Below are positions 19,803 to 29,145 of a stretch of DNA of 64,000 bases, piece after piece; position 1 is the stretch's first letter, and each line of letters starts with the position of its first letter. Source of the DNA: Syntrophomonas palmitatica JCM 14374 (GTDB taxonomy: Bacteria; Bacillota; Syntrophomonadia; Syntrophomonadales; Syntrophomonadaceae). The notes under the pieces are model-generated. The model saw only the letters and a list, made by a program, of their open reading frames with translations. It was not told the origin of the DNA and did no database searches. The DNA lies in the NCBI RefSeq assembly GCF_001311885.1, contig NZ_BBCE01000001.1, positions 124,001 through 188,000 of the forward strand, read 5' to 3'. Position numbers and translations under genes: made by a program.

Positions 19803-20300
19803 TTACTGGAGTTTGCGGTTGGATTCCATGAGCTTTTCAGTATTTAAAAGGACCGGCTTGAATGATGCTTCTTCTGGAACTTCATTTACATTTTCAAGGG
19901 AAATTCGGTATTTCTCAAGGGTGTGACGAAACTCTTCTTTAAATCGAACCACTTTGCTTCTAAGCGCTTCGATTTCCAACTGTTTATTTCTAAGTTCTTC
20001 TTCGGATTTTTCCAGCATAATCCGGGCATGTTCACGGGCCTGTTCTTCTATTTTTTGGGCATTTATATGCGCTGTAACCAGGACATCAGCCAGCAGTCTT
20101 TCTCGCTCGGCATATTCAGCCAATCTTTTTTCCAGCTGCAGCTTTAAATTCTCGGCCTCCTGCAATTGAGCACGGGCTTTTTCCAAATCCGTCTGCAGCA
20201 GTTCGATCTTTCTCTGTTCTTCTTCCGCCGCTTTGGTTAATTCGTTTCTAACATCGGCTGGTTTATATCCAAACAGGGATCTTCTCAAATCCTTTTTCAT
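19803..20300 (-). CDS. DivIVA-like coiled-coil protein
   Basis: 165 aa. It begins MKKDLRRSLFGYKPADV, resembling the short membrane-targeting head of DivIVA/GpsB proteins (GY..xDV), and then is almost wholly heptad-rich coiled coil (about residues 20-140). DivIVA-type scaffolds mark poles and septa and recruit wall-synthesis machinery. Its stop codon is in the same frame as the next gene, whose own start is unclear, so the two may form one functional unit. It could therefore place the exosortase G glycan machinery in the cell. Homology is weak and mainly by shape. Confidence 0.6.
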   Translation of the reverse strand: MKKDLRRSLFGYKPADVRNELTKAAEEEQRKIELLQTDLEKARAQLQEAENLKLQLEKRLAEYAERERLLADVLVTAHINAQKIEEQAREHARIMLEKSEEELRNKQLEIEALRSKVVRFKEEFRHTLEKYRISLENVNEVPEEASFKPVLLNTEKLMESNRKLQ

Positions 20301-20448
20301 TTTATGTGCCTTCTTTCAAAAAGATATTATATTGGCTGAAAGCAAATATTATACTGACAATACCTCTAATTTATCTTAGAGCAACTAGTCATTTCTTACA
20401 ATAATAATTTCTTAATAAATTAGTCATATATGGCTATGCATATCAGGC

Positions 20449-20476
20449 CATAGTCCCAATATTTATTGGGACTATG
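20449..20476. terminator. Perfect 13-bp inverted repeat, possible terminator after hisIE
   Basis: CATAGTCCCAATA and TATTGGGACTATG are separated by two T. The hairpin lies about 110 bases beyond the hisIE stop and before the DivIVA-like gene. No clear U-tract follows on either strand, so it may be an mRNA-stabilising or binding element instead. Confidence 0.45.
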
Positions 20477-20583
20477 CTTGGAAGCAGGCTTATTGTAGCA
20501 GTTAACTTGGAAAATTATTAATAATAAGGACAGGTGTAAAATTATTTGCTTATAGGAGGCATTTGATGGGCCACGTTAATATT

Positions 20584-21231
20584 TTATCTTCTGGATTCAA
20601 GTTCGGTAAAAATTTCAGACAGTTGCACTCCCTGTTCCACCAGTAATACCAGGAGATGATATATCAGGTCGGCACTCTCATAAATAACCTCAGATTTCTC
20701 ACGATTTTTGGCGGCGATAATGACTTCCGCAGATTCTTCACCGACTTTTTTCAAAATCTTATCCAGGCCCTTGTTAAACAGGTAACTGGTATATGATCCT
20801 TCCGGTCTTTGTTCCTGGCGCTGCATAATTACCGAGTACAATTCATAAAGAATGGCCGGTCCGGTTTGGGAATTATAAACATCATCCAGAGTATAAGCCG
20901 GAGACAGTACTTCCTCACCCGTTTCATTGCGATAGAAGCAGGAATAATGACCGGTATGGCAAGCCGCGCCGGTTTGTTCCACCTGAAATAATAAACAATC
21001 CTGATCACAGTCATATCTAATTTCTTTGACTTTTTGAATATGGCCGGAACTTTCGCCTTTCTTCCATAGTTCCTGGCGGCTGCGCGAATAAAACCAGGTC
21101 TGCCCGGTTTCCATAGTTCGGCGCAAAGATTCTTCATTCATATAGGCCATCATCAAAACCTGTCCGCTGGCAGCATCCTGAATTATGGCCGGGATGAGAC
21201 CTTTTTCATCAAACTTTAACTGTTCTAACAT
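20584..21231 (-). CDS. hisIE: Bifunctional phosphoribosyl-AMP cyclohydrolase / phosphoribosyl-ATP pyrophosphatase
   Basis: 215 aa. The N-terminal HisI half has [17 protein letters not shown] and the zinc/Mg region [10 protein letters not shown]...[11 protein letters not shown]. The C-terminal HisE half is MazG-like with [15 protein letters not shown] and [13 protein letters not shown]. It performs steps two and three of histidine synthesis. The gene overlaps hisF by 7 bases and is the last of the his operon. Length is normal for the fused form. Confidence 0.97.
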   Translation of the reverse strand: MLEQLKFDEKGLIPAIIQDAASGQVLMMAYMNEESLRRTMETGQTWFYSRSRQELWKKGESSGHIQKVKEIRYDCDQDCLLFQVEQTGAACHTGHYSCFYRNETGEEVLSPAYTLDDVYNSQTGPAILYELYSVIMQRQEQRPEGSYTSYLFNKGLDKILKKVGEESAEVIIAAKNREKSEVIYESADLIYHLLVLLVEQGVQLSEIFTELESRR

Positions 21232-21986
21232 AAACGTATTGCCACCCCTCTGTCAGCCAAATATTCCTTGGCCTGTTTTACACTGTACTCACGATAATGA
21301 AATATGGAAGCGCAGAGGACCGCATCGGCCTTGCCTTCTGTAACCGCTTCGCGCAAGTGTTCCAGATTACCCGCACCGCCCGAAGCAATAACCGGTATTC
21401 CAGCCTGTGCGCTGATAGCGGCTGTAAGCGGGATATCATAACCGTCTTTAGTGCCATCCTTATCCATGCTGGTGAGCAGTATCTCGCCTGCACCCAGTTT
21501 CTCCACCCGGGCTGCCCACTCCAGGGCATCAATACCGGTAGGCACCCGGCCCCCGTCAATAAAGACTTCCCATCCGCCGATTTCGCTGCGGCGGGCATCT
21601 ATAGCCACCACAATACACTGGCTGCCAAATTTTAATGCACCTTCGGTAATAATCGCGGGCTGGCGTATTGCGGCCGAATTTATAGAAACCTTGTCTGCAC
21701 CAGCCTTAAGGATCTCACGAATATCATCGATAGTGCGTATGCCTCCGCCCACCGCAAAGGGAATGAAAACCTCGCGAGCCGTTTGCCTCACTACTTCTAC
21801 CATGGTACGGCGTTCTTCATAGGATGCGCTTATATCCAGAAAAACCAGTTCATCTGCTCCCTCCTGGTCATAGAAAGCCGCCAGTTCCACCGGGTCTCCC
21901 GCATCCCGCAGATTAACAAAATTTATACCCTTAACCACCCTGCCCCCATGCACATCCAGACAGGGTATAATCCTTTTCGCTAACAT
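21225..21986 (-). CDS. hisF: Imidazole glycerol phosphate synthase, cyclase subunit
   Basis: 253 aa TIM barrel. [15 protein letters not shown] holds the first catalytic Asp and VVAIDARR the second; phosphate-binding loops [10 protein letters not shown] and VIASGGAGN are in place. With HisH it converts PRFAR and ammonia to IGP and AICAR; the AICAR feeds purine synthesis, the operon next door. It follows hisA after 137 bases that hold dispersed repeats. Confidence 0.97.
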   Translation of the reverse strand: MLAKRIIPCLDVHGGRVVKGINFVNLRDAGDPVELAAFYDQEGADELVFLDISASYEERRTMVEVVRQTAREVFIPFAVGGGIRTIDDIREILKAGADKVSINSAAIRQPAIITEGALKFGSQCIVVAIDARRSEIGGWEVFIDGGRVPTGIDALEWAARVEKLGAGEILLTSMDKDGTKDGYDIPLTAAISAQAGIPVIASGGAGNLEHLREAVTEGKADAVLCASIFHYREYSVKQAKEYLADRGVAIRLC

Positions 21987-22007
21987 AATGACCCCCTAAT
22001 AAAATTG

Positions 22008-22123
22008 GCCACAGATTAACCCAGATTTGCACAGATGAAATAACTGCAGGGTAACAAGAATTAGTCCAAGTTAGAGACTTCTTAATTGAATTCTATCAGT
22101 GTTAAAATCTGTGTAAATGTGTG
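22008..22123. repeat. Dispersed CTGTG-type repeat pair between hisA and hisF
   Basis: Two inverted copies: GGCCACAGATTAACCCAGAT at about 22008 onward and AAATCTGTGTAAATGTGTGT at about 22104. They fill most of the hisF-hisA gap and could form a long-range stem in the his mRNA. Confidence 0.65.
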
Positions 22124-22867
22124 TTAAGCTGGTTTGAATCGTTCTCCCGCCGCGGACAGGGCTTCGCTCAGGGTTATTTTGCCTTCGTACAATGCTTTGC
22201 CGATTATGGCTCCTACCACACCCTGACGCTCTAAGGACTTCAAATCCCTGATATTATCCGGGCTGGAGACACCTCCGGAAGCGATGATATTTAGCCCGCT
22301 CTCCCGGGCCATATGTTCAATAGCTTCAATATTAGGACCCTGCAGGACGCCATCGCGGGAAATATCGGTATACACTGCTGTTTTAACACCTAGATCCCGC
22401 ATTTGCCTAGCAAACTCCAGGGCTGTCAGGTTCGATTTTTCCACCCATCCTTCGACAGCCACCATTCCGTCCCTGGCATCCAAACCCAGTATAACCCGTT
22501 CAGCTCCGAATTCTTCAATAAGTCCCTGCATGAATTCCGGACTGCTTACCGCCCGGGTGCCGATTATAACCCTCCTGGCTCCGGCATTTAGTATTTCCAA
22601 GACGTCCTCTCTTCTGCGCAGCCCTCCGCCAACCTGAAAGGGAATATCGATTTCGGACGCAATGGCTTTTATTACCGCCGTATTACCAGGTCGGCCGGTA
22701 AAGGCCCCGTCCAGATCGACTATATGCAGCCACCCCGCCCCCTGGGTTTGAAAAGAACGGGCCATTTCCGGAGGATGCTTTGAATAAACGGTTTTGTCTT
22801 CGGCTCTTCCTTGCACCAAACGCACACATTGCCCATCTTTAAGATCAATAGCCGGAAATATAATCAT
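22124..22867 (-). CDS. hisA: Phosphoribosylformimino-5-aminoimidazole carboxamide ribotide isomerase
   Basis: 247 aa TIM barrel. FPAIDLKDGQCVRLVQG at the start carries the catalytic Asp8 and YTDISRDGVLQGPN the second Asp; FQVGGGLR and IIASGGVS bind phosphate. It converts ProFAR to PRFAR. Its start overlaps the hisH stop by 4 bases (ATGA type), so hisH and hisA are coupled. Confidence 0.97.
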   Translation of the reverse strand: MIIFPAIDLKDGQCVRLVQGRAEDKTVYSKHPPEMARSFQTQGAGWLHIVDLDGAFTGRPGNTAVIKAIASEIDIPFQVGGGLRRREDVLEILNAGARRVIIGTRAVSSPEFMQGLIEEFGAERVILGLDARDGMVAVEGWVEKSNLTALEFARQMRDLGVKTAVYTDISRDGVLQGPNIEAIEHMARESGLNIIASGGVSSPDNIRDLKSLERQGVVGAIIGKALYEGKITLSEALSAAGERFKPA

Positions 22868-23475
22868 AACTGCATCTCTCCAAAATTCTTCAGGACTTTC
22901 AACCCTATATTGCCTGATTTTTCGGGATGAAACTGAGTGGCAAAAAGATTATCCTGTTCGATAGCGCAGGTGAAGTTTACGCCATATTCACTCTGGGCGG
23001 CTATCACTTTGCTATCCTCTGGAACCGGGTAATACGAATGTACAAAATAAAAATAACTGCCCGTGTCAATCCCTTGAAAAAGACGGCTTTCCTGCGCGGG
23101 TTTAATGCTGTTCCAGCCCATGTGGGGAACTTTATAGCTGGGGGGAAGCTGAAACCTCACCACCCGGCCGGGAAGCAGGTCAAGTCCGGTATGCAGACCG
23201 TTTTCTTCACTCTGGCTGAATATTAGCTGCATACCTAGACATATGCCCAGGACAGGCTTGCCGTAACGCAACACCTGCTTTATAGTCTGATCCAGGCCCA
23301 GGTCGCACAGGCATTTAATGGCGTCTTCGAAAGCGCCCACTCCGGGTAAGATAACCCGGTCAGCATTAATAATAAGCTCCTTATCATTGCTTATAAATAC
23401 TTCATATCCCAGTTTGAGCAGGGCGTTTTGCACACTGGCCAGATTACCCATACCATAATCAATTACTGCTATCAA
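22864..23475 (-). CDS. hisH: Imidazole glycerol phosphate synthase, glutaminase subunit
   Basis: The open frame starts far upstream, but the conserved N-terminus is IAVIDYGMGNLASVQ, so TTG at 23475 is chosen (204 aa, after TGGGGGC). The class I glutaminase triad is complete: Cys in LGICLGMQL, His and Glu in TQFHPEKS. It supplies ammonia to HisF. Proteins of the family are about 200 aa, which supports the shorter start. Confidence 0.94.
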   Translation of the reverse strand: MIAVIDYGMGNLASVQNALLKLGYEVFISNDKELIINADRVILPGVGAFEDAIKCLCDLGLDQTIKQVLRYGKPVLGICLGMQLIFSQSEENGLHTGLDLLPGRVVRFQLPPSYKVPHMGWNSIKPAQESRLFQGIDTGSYFYFVHSYYPVPEDSKVIAAQSEYGVNFTCAIEQDNLFATQFHPEKSGNIGLKVLKNFGEMQL

Positions 23476-23560
23476 TTTAAAGCCCCCATACTTGGAAAAG
23501 ATGAATGTAATGTTCCATGAACTGAACATAGCCGTAAGCCACCACTCTATATGAAAACAA

Positions 23561-23600
23561 ATAAAAGTCTGTGACAATCAGAGTTAATCTGCGGCTATTA
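23561..23600. repeat. Dispersed CTGTG-type repeat between hisB and hisH
   Basis: AAAAGTCTGTGACAATCAGA followed by GTTAATCTGCGGCTATTA, a degenerate copy in the plus orientation in the gap between hisB (stop 23607) and hisH. Confidence 0.55.
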
Positions 23601-23606
23601 CATTAA

Positions 23607-24200
23607 TCATAAATTGCCTTTGGATGACCAAATGCCTTCAATGCGAGGTTCCAGCTCCACCGCCATTTTGAGAGCCCTGGCGAAAGCTTTAAAAACGGCT
23701 TCTACGCAATGGTGAGTGTTGTCCCCCCGTATAAGATCGATATGAACATTTATACCAGCATGGTTGGCTACCGCCTGGAAGAACTCCTTTACGTTTTCCG
23801 TAGACATCCGCCCGATCTTTTCCCTGGCTATCTGGGCATTGTATACCAGACAGGCCCGGCCTGAAAAATCCAAAACCACCCGGGCCAGGGCTTCATCCAT
23901 CGGTACGGTGGCTTCCCCATAGCGATTGATACCGCGTTTATCGCCAACAGCGGTCTTCAAGGCTTCACCCAGGCAAATTCCTATATCCTCCACACTATGA
24001 TGATCGTCCACATCCAGATCCCCACGCGCGGCGACTTTGAGGTTGCACAGACTGTGTACCGCCAATAGGGTTAACATATGATTCAAAAATGGTATTTCAG
24101 TATCTATCTGGTTGGCGCCGGTGCCATCCAGTTCAATTTGCAGCAGGATTTCAGTTTCACCGGTTTTTCTTAGAACTTCTCCCATGCGCATATCTTTCAT
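23607..24200 (-). CDS. hisB: Imidazoleglycerol-phosphate dehydratase
   Basis: 197 aa, monofunctional IGPD. The two manganese motifs DDHHSVEDIGICLGEAL and DNTHHCVEAVFKAFARAL are complete. It dehydrates IGP to imidazole acetol phosphate. There is no fused histidinol phosphatase, as usual in Gram-positives. Starts within the hisD stop (ATGA, 4-base overlap). Confidence 0.97.
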   Translation of the reverse strand: MKDMRMGEVLRKTGETEILLQIELDGTGANQIDTEIPFLNHMLTLLAVHSLCNLKVAARGDLDVDDHHSVEDIGICLGEALKTAVGDKRGINRYGEATVPMDEALARVVLDFSGRACLVYNAQIAREKIGRMSTENVKEFFQAVANHAGINVHIDLIRGDNTHHCVEAVFKAFARALKMAVELEPRIEGIWSSKGNL

Positions 24201-25501
24201 CTGTCCTTCCCCTTTCGCACCCTGACCGAGTTGGCGTGAGCAGTAAGCCCCTCCACCATAGCCAGTTTAATAATATCATCGCCATCATCGTAAAGCCCTT
24301 GCGGTGAATAAAAAAGCAGGCTGGTGGCCTTTATAAAGGTATCAACCGTCACCGGCGAGTAAAAACGCGCCGTGCCGCCGGTGGGCAAAATGTGATTGGG
24401 TCCTGCGTAATAGTCCCCTACTGGTTCGGGGGTATATTTGCCCATAAAAATCGCCCCGGCGTTTTTAATCCGGTGCAGCCATTGAAACGGGTTTTCCACC
24501 ATTAGCTCCAAATGTTCCGGTGCTACCAGATTAGCTACCTGACAAGCTTCGCGCAAATCATCGACCAGTATCAATGCCCCATGATCCTCAAGGGATTTAA
24601 TAATGATATCCCGCCGTGACATTTCCTGGACCTGTTTTTCTAATTCTTCTTCTACCCGGTTTATTAATTCCAGGCTTTCACATACCAGAATACTGCGGGC
24701 TAAGACATCATGCTCGGCCTGGGACATCATATCAGCGGCCAGGTAAGCCGGGTCAGCCTGGCTGTCGGCAATAATGAGGATCTCACTGGGTCCGGCCAGC
24801 ATATCAATATTAACATCGCCGTATACTTTCTTTTTGGCCAGGGTCACATATATATTTCCGGGACCACTTATTAGATCTACCTTTTTAACACTTTCGGTTC
24901 CCCAGGCCAGGGCAAAAACAGCTTGAGCTCCGCCCATTTTATAAATTTCCTCCAGGCCCAGTTCAGCCGCCGCGACCAGGGTATAAGGATTAAGTTTTCC
25001 ATCCTTATCGGGGGGAGTCACCATAGCAATCTCTGCTACTCCCGCTACCTGTGCCGGTATGGCGTTCATTAATACCGAGGAGGGGTAAGCAGCTGTTCCT
25101 CCGGGTACATAAATGCCCACCCGTTCCAAAGGGCGAAATATCTGGCCCAGGATATTGCCTCGGTCATCTGGCTCCATCCATGAATTACGCAATTGCTTGG
25201 CATGAAATGAGGCTATATTGTCTATGGCCGCCTGTATGGCAAAAATATAATCATCATCCACAGATTCATAAGCAGCTTCAATCTCAGCGTCACTAACCCT
25301 GAAATTATCAGGTGTTATCTCGGCTCCGTCAAAACGGCGGGTGAAGGCAAAGACCGCCTGATCACCGTTTTTCTTAACCTCTTCGGCTATATCTTGAACC
25401 CTTTGTTCATATTCTTTGATATCAGCATAGGTGCTGGCCATGAACTCATTGAACCCTCGTTCAAAAGCCTTTAGTTTCTTAATGTTCACCCGCAGCTCCA
25501 C
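24197..25501 (-). CDS. hisD: Histidinol dehydrogenase
   Basis: 434 aa, normal length. Conserved blocks [49 protein letters not shown] and QAEHD, then [17 protein letters not shown]. The enzyme oxidises histidinol to histidine in two NAD-dependent steps with a zinc ion. It overlaps hisG by 23 bases at its 5' end and hisB by 4 at its 3' end, so three genes are translationally linked. Confidence 0.97.
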   Translation of the reverse strand: MELRVNIKKLKAFERGFNEFMASTYADIKEYEQRVQDIAEEVKKNGDQAVFAFTRRFDGAEITPDNFRVSDAEIEAAYESVDDDYIFAIQAAIDNIASFHAKQLRNSWMEPDDRGNILGQIFRPLERVGIYVPGGTAAYPSSVLMNAIPAQVAGVAEIAMVTPPDKDGKLNPYTLVAAAELGLEEIYKMGGAQAVFALAWGTESVKKVDLISGPGNIYVTLAKKKVYGDVNIDMLAGPSEILIIADSQADPAYLAADMMSQAEHDVLARSILVCESLELINRVEEELEKQVQEMSRRDIIIKSLEDHGALILVDDLREACQVANLVAPEHLELMVENPFQWLHRIKNAGAIFMGKYTPEPVGDYYAGPNHILPTGGTARFYSPVTVDTFIKATSLLFYSPQGLYDDGDDIIKLAMVEGLTAHANSVRVRKGKDR

Positions 25502-26138
25502 CTTTCACAATCATCTGTATGTTTTCAATCAGCGGTTGCAGCTTCTCATACTTGGTGCGGTAACTGACCCGGTTGCAGATCAGACGGCTGGTTGAATCCA
25601 TTATTTTAACCAGTTCTACCAGCTTGTTTTCCCGGAGGGTCTGCCCGGTGGAAACCAGATCAACTATCATATCGGCGATTCCCGTCAAGGGCGCCAGTTC
25701 TACATTGCCATGCAGCTTGATAATTTCCACCTGCAGGCCCTGGCTGCGGAAAAACCGCTCGGCTATGACCGGAAATTTTGTGGCTACCCTTCTATAATTC
25801 ATATCTTTAAGCCCCGTTCCTTGCATAACCGATGGACCGGCCACTACGAAACGGCAGTACCCATACCGCAGATCCACCATCTCAAATATGTCTTTGCCCT
25901 GTTCCATTATGACATCTTTGCCCACTATGCCAAGATCAGCCGCACCCTGTTCAACGTAGATAGGGACATCGGTGGGGCGGCACATTATATATTTAATGGC
26001 TTCATCTTCATAGATAAAAACCATATTGCGGCTTTCCGGGTCCAGACCCGCGGTGGGCAAATTTGCCGCTTGCAAAAGCTTAACCGTGGGCTTGAGTAAA
26101 GTACCCTTTGACAGTGCTATAGTCAAATACTCCTGCAT
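25479..26138 (-). CDS. hisG: ATP phosphoribosyltransferase, short form catalytic subunit
   Basis: 219 aa from ATG 26138, which has GGAGGGAG 4 bases upstream; an in-frame ATG at 26150 has no such site. It starts YLTIALSKGTLLKP and has the PRPP-binding stretch ADMIVDLVSTGQTLREN. Short HisG lacks the C-terminal histidine-sensing domain and needs HisZ, which is encoded upstream in the same operon. It commits PRPP and ATP to histidine synthesis and thus competes with PurF. Confidence 0.96.
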   Translation of the reverse strand: MQEYLTIALSKGTLLKPTVKLLQAANLPTAGLDPESRNMVFIYEDEAIKYIMCRPTDVPIYVEQGAADLGIVGKDVIMEQGKDIFEMVDLRYGYCRFVVAGPSVMQGTGLKDMNYRRVATKFPVIAERFFRSQGLQVEIIKLHGNVELAPLTGIADMIVDLVSTGQTLRENKLVELVKIMDSTSRLICNRVSYRTKYEKLQPLIENIQMIVKGGAAGEH

Positions 26139-26222
26139 AACTCCCTCCATAAGACTAAATAAGACTAACGGCCCGGCACAAAATAAAAAATCAGCGTTAT
26201 GCGAATCAGCAATAACAAAAAA

Positions 26223-26252
26223 TAATCTGTGATAATCTGTGTTAATCTGTGG
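26223..26252. repeat. Dispersed CTGTG-type repeat between hisG and hisZ
   Basis: Three tandem units TAATCTGTG/ATAATCTGTG/TTAATCTGTGG: the cleanest copy of the family in this window. Confidence 0.7.
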
Positions 26253-26268
26253 CTATTTTCATATCTGT

Positions 26269-27423
26269 TTACTCCACGTAAATCGCCCTGCAATTGGGGC
26301 GGGAGGTGCCTTTGGCTTCAAGTTCTTCACGCGATAATCCTTCTACATCCAGTTCGGCTATATAACCTGCGGCCCGGAGTTCTTCCGCTCGGGTTAAAAC
26401 TGCGGAAAAGTCCGTCCCGCCGACTAAAAATCGCTGTGTTTCCTCTTCGCGTTGTTTGAGCACCAGGGCCAGCCTGTCTAACCCCAGAGCAAAACCGGTT
26501 GCGGGCAGAGGAAATCCGAATTGTCCCATGAGGTTGTCGTAACGGCCTCCTCCCAGCAGTCCATAGCCCAAATCGGGCGAATACCCTTCGAATACCATGC
26601 CCGTATAGTAGTCTAATCCCCTCAATACTCCCATATCGATTACAATATTGTCAATTACGCCGCAGACCTTGAGCAATTCATAAACCTCCAGAAGTTCCTG
26701 CACTGATTTATTGGCTTCCCGGTTTTGCTCCAGGTAGGGAAGCTTCTGTAATACTTCAATACCTCCATGCAGAACCGGCAAGGACGCCAGGGTTTCTTTG
26801 AGGATGTCCTCCATTGGTGCGTTTTCTAAAAAAGCTGATAATGCCACCAGATCTTTGCCTTCAATCAGCGAGCGCGTAAGGCTCTTCTCTTCCGGCTGCA
26901 GGCTGCTGCAGTTTAAAAGGCTGTTAAATATCCCTATATGATTTAAACTGACTTTAAAATCACGAAGGCCGATCTCGCGCAGGGTCTTAACCGCAATGCT
27001 TATGACTTCCGCATCGGCTTTTTGCCCCGGCGCCCCCAGCAGTTCGATGCCCAACTGCCAGAATTCACGGTATTGGGCCAGGTGCGGCTGAACATGCCTG
27101 AAAACATTGGCCATATAAAAGAGCCTCTGCGGAAACGCGGCTTCCCGCAGGTGAGTAGCCGCCAGGCGCGCAATCGACAATGTCATTTCCGGGCGCAGTG
27201 ATAATATTCCGCCCTCGCGGTCCATGAATAAAAACAGTTCTTCGCGCATATTTCTTCCGGTGCCTGTTTCCACTACCTCCAGGAATTCAAAGGAAGGTGT
27301 AGTTACCTCGCTATAACCGCAAGAAGTAAAAAGCCTCTCCGCCTTTTTCTCAATCAGCCGCTTTATTTTAACCTCATCAGGCAGAAGATCTCGTGTGCCC
27401 TTGGGCACTTCTCTATTTCTCAT
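26269..27423 (-). CDS. hisZ: ATP phosphoribosyltransferase regulatory subunit (HisRS-like)
   Basis: 384 aa. The class II aminoacyl-tRNA synthetase core is retained: GTRDLLPDE, MREELFLFMDREGGILSLRPEMT (motif 2 region), REFWQLGIELLG and GLDYYTGMVFEGY, with GLLGGGRYDNLMGQFG. It lacks the C-terminal anticodon domain length of HisS, and sits in the his operon with short HisG, so HisZ is the call. It forms an octamer with HisG and mediates histidine feedback. It overlaps yerC by 11 bases. Confidence 0.93.
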   Translation of the reverse strand: MRNREVPKGTRDLLPDEVKIKRLIEKKAERLFTSCGYSEVTTPSFEFLEVVETGTGRNMREELFLFMDREGGILSLRPEMTLSIARLAATHLREAAFPQRLFYMANVFRHVQPHLAQYREFWQLGIELLGAPGQKADAEVISIAVKTLREIGLRDFKVSLNHIGIFNSLLNCSSLQPEEKSLTRSLIEGKDLVALSAFLENAPMEDILKETLASLPVLHGGIEVLQKLPYLEQNREANKSVQELLEVYELLKVCGVIDNIVIDMGVLRGLDYYTGMVFEGYSPDLGYGLLGGGRYDNLMGQFGFPLPATGFALGLDRLALVLKQREEETQRFLVGGTDFSAVLTRAEELRAAGYIAELDVEGLSREELEAKGTSRPNCRAIYVE

Positions 27424-27724
27424 TTTTGCACTCCCCGCTTATTCTGCTTAAAACCCGCTTATATCCGTCAGCTCCATAATTTACACAACGTTTAACCCGG
27501 CTTATGGTGGCGGTACTGGCCCCAGTCTGACCGGCAATAGCGTTGTACGTAATATTTTGCGTCAGGAGGTTGGCTACTTCCAATCGCTGCGCCATAGCCT
27601 GTATTTCTGCTACCGTACACAAATCATCCAGCAAGCGGTAAGCGTCATCCTCGTTTTCCAGGCTCAACAAAGCCTTTACCAAAAGATTGCTATGTTCATC
27701 GCGCCAATTGGGGTTGTAGGTCAC
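27413..27724 (-). CDS. yerC: YerC/YecD family TrpR-related DNA-binding protein
   Basis: 103 aa, GTG start after AGGTGA. The TrpR-like fold has EIQAMAQRLEVANLL, then the recognition helix region NAIAGQTGASTATISRVKRC, followed by YGADGYK. It heads the his operon and overlaps hisZ by 11 bases, so it may regulate histidine synthesis. The ligand is unknown; the family is named from Bacillus yerC. Confidence 0.88.
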   Translation of the reverse strand: MTYNPNWRDEHSNLLVKALLSLENEDDAYRLLDDLCTVAEIQAMAQRLEVANLLTQNITYNAIAGQTGASTATISRVKRCVNYGADGYKRVLSRISGECKNEK

Positions 27725-27745
27725 AAAGCTTCACCTGCCGTTCAT

Positions 27746-28426
27746 CTATAAAAGCTTGTTATCGTTTATAACCAATTCAAACTGGCATCCCAGATATTCT
27801 GCCGCTCTGCGGCACATAAGCATCTTGGTCAGGAATATTTCAAAATACTCCATCACCGAACATACCGTAGTATCGATGGTCATTTCAAGGCTGATGGTTT
27901 TATGTTCTACATCAACCGCCAGGTTTGATTCGGTGACCGCATAATTCACCCGGTCACGCTGCGTAAATGAGGAAATCTCTCTTTTCCTAACCCGGGAACG
28001 GTGTACGTCTGATTTATCAGCCAGGATAAGTGCAGCAGCCACATTATTGACACTGTGACCCTGGGCCTGTTCCTCATGATTGCCTATGGCTCCCATAATT
28101 ATGGCAATTTCTTCAGGAGCCATACCCATATCCAACAAAAGATTGAAGGCAATCATAGCCCCTGACATTCCGTGTCCATATCGATTTATGAGGTTGCCCA
28201 CATCATGCAGGTAACCGGCAATAGCCCCTAATTCAGCCTCTCTTTCCGGGTAACCCAGGGTTTTTAAGATATCGTAACAAAGGCTGGAAACCAGTTCAGC
28301 ATGGTGAATATTATGCTCTATGGCTCCGATATTGCCTATATAGTCATTGCCTATTGACATATACTCTTGCACGATCAGGTTGGCCTTTACCATCTCCAGG
28401 TTTACCAGAATGCATTCCTCCCCCAC
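27746..28426 (-). CDS. HD-domain phosphohydrolase
   Basis: About 226 aa. HNIHHAELVSSLC supplies the first His, GYLHDVGNLINRYGHG the HD pair, then GNHEEQAQG and ILADKSDVH the downstream His and Asp: a complete metal-dependent HD site. Substrate (nucleotide or phosphoester) unknown. It lies 21 bases before yerC and probably belongs to the same transcript. The start is uncertain: GTG at 28426 has no ribosome site ahead, while GGGGGAGG lies inside the frame just after it, so the true start may be a few codons later. Confidence 0.8.
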   Translation of the reverse strand: MGEECILVNLEMVKANLIVQEYMSIGNDYIGNIGAIEHNIHHAELVSSLCYDILKTLGYPEREAELGAIAGYLHDVGNLINRYGHGMSGAMIAFNLLLDMGMAPEEIAIIMGAIGNHEEQAQGHSVNNVAAALILADKSDVHRSRVRKREISSFTQRDRVNYAVTESNLAVDVEHKTISLEMTIDTTVCSVMEYFEIFLTKMLMCRRAAEYLGCQFELVINDNKLL

Positions 28427-28489
28427 TAATACGGACTTATCATGATTGACCCAGAATAATGAATCTCAATAATAACTGCTTAACCAGCG

Positions 28490-29025
28490 TTAAGATTTAT
28501 CAATTTTCTCCTGCAATTTGCCTGCTTCTATGCCGGCGCGGGTGCTGCGGTCTATCTTCTTTAGCACGTCCATAGCCTGGTTTTGTTTTCCCTGCCGCAG
28601 CAAGGCTTTAGCCTCTTTAAGCTGCTGATCCGCCTTCTTTTCCTTCTCAGCCACAGCAATTTTCTCATTCATTTTGGCGGTGCGTCCCAATGGCGCAAGT
28701 TTCTTGTATTCATTAATAGCCTGGTCATATTTGCCTTCGGCACCAGTGTACCGCCCTGGGTTATAATCCTGCGGGTCTCTATCCTTTCCGGCAAATCAGT
28801 CAAGAGGTAAACGTAAAGGCCAGCTGCCGCCAGCATCACAAATAGAGATACTATCCATGCCAGAGAATAGGGTTTGCGGCGTACCATAAAGCCAAGTGCG
28901 AAAACAAAAGGAATTCCTATCATAAAGGTTATTTTCAAAAACTCCCGGGTAGGCATCCAGGCCAGCATACCGATGCATACTGCCAATAGCAAGACTCTGA
29001 TTAGCCCAGACCGTAATATATTCAT
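28490..29025 (-). CDS. Small membrane protein with C-terminal helical-repeat domain (one frameshift)
   Basis: ATG at 29025 follows GGGAGG. Three membrane helices occupy residues about 5-80. The frame changes near 28743; with one base added, the sequence continues GAEGKYDQAINEYKKLAPLG and then a charged helical region with TPR-like spacing (KEAKALLRQGKQNQAMDVLKK), total 178 aa. Such anchored TPR-like proteins usually serve as scaffolds. No specific function can be given. It lies between the purine and histidine operons on the same strand. Confidence 0.6.
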
Positions 29026-29107
29026 CAAAACCTCCCGTCAGACGCTGATAGCGCTGATTTATTATGAACTCAGATTTTACATGGCAGCCAGAAATTATAT
29101 GTAGATA

Positions 29108-29140
29108 AAATCTGTGTAAATCAGTGTTAGTCTGTGGTTA
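29108..29140. repeat. Dispersed CTGTG-type repeat downstream of purD
   Basis: AAATCTGTGTAAATCAGTGT then TAGTCTGTGGTTAA, directly beyond the purD stop. Confidence 0.65.
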
Positions 29141-29145
29141 ATTTG

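Noticed and set aside
22864-23577. hisH starting at 23577
   Set aside because: The first 34 codons lack family similarity; the conserved N-terminus begins at the TTG at 23475.
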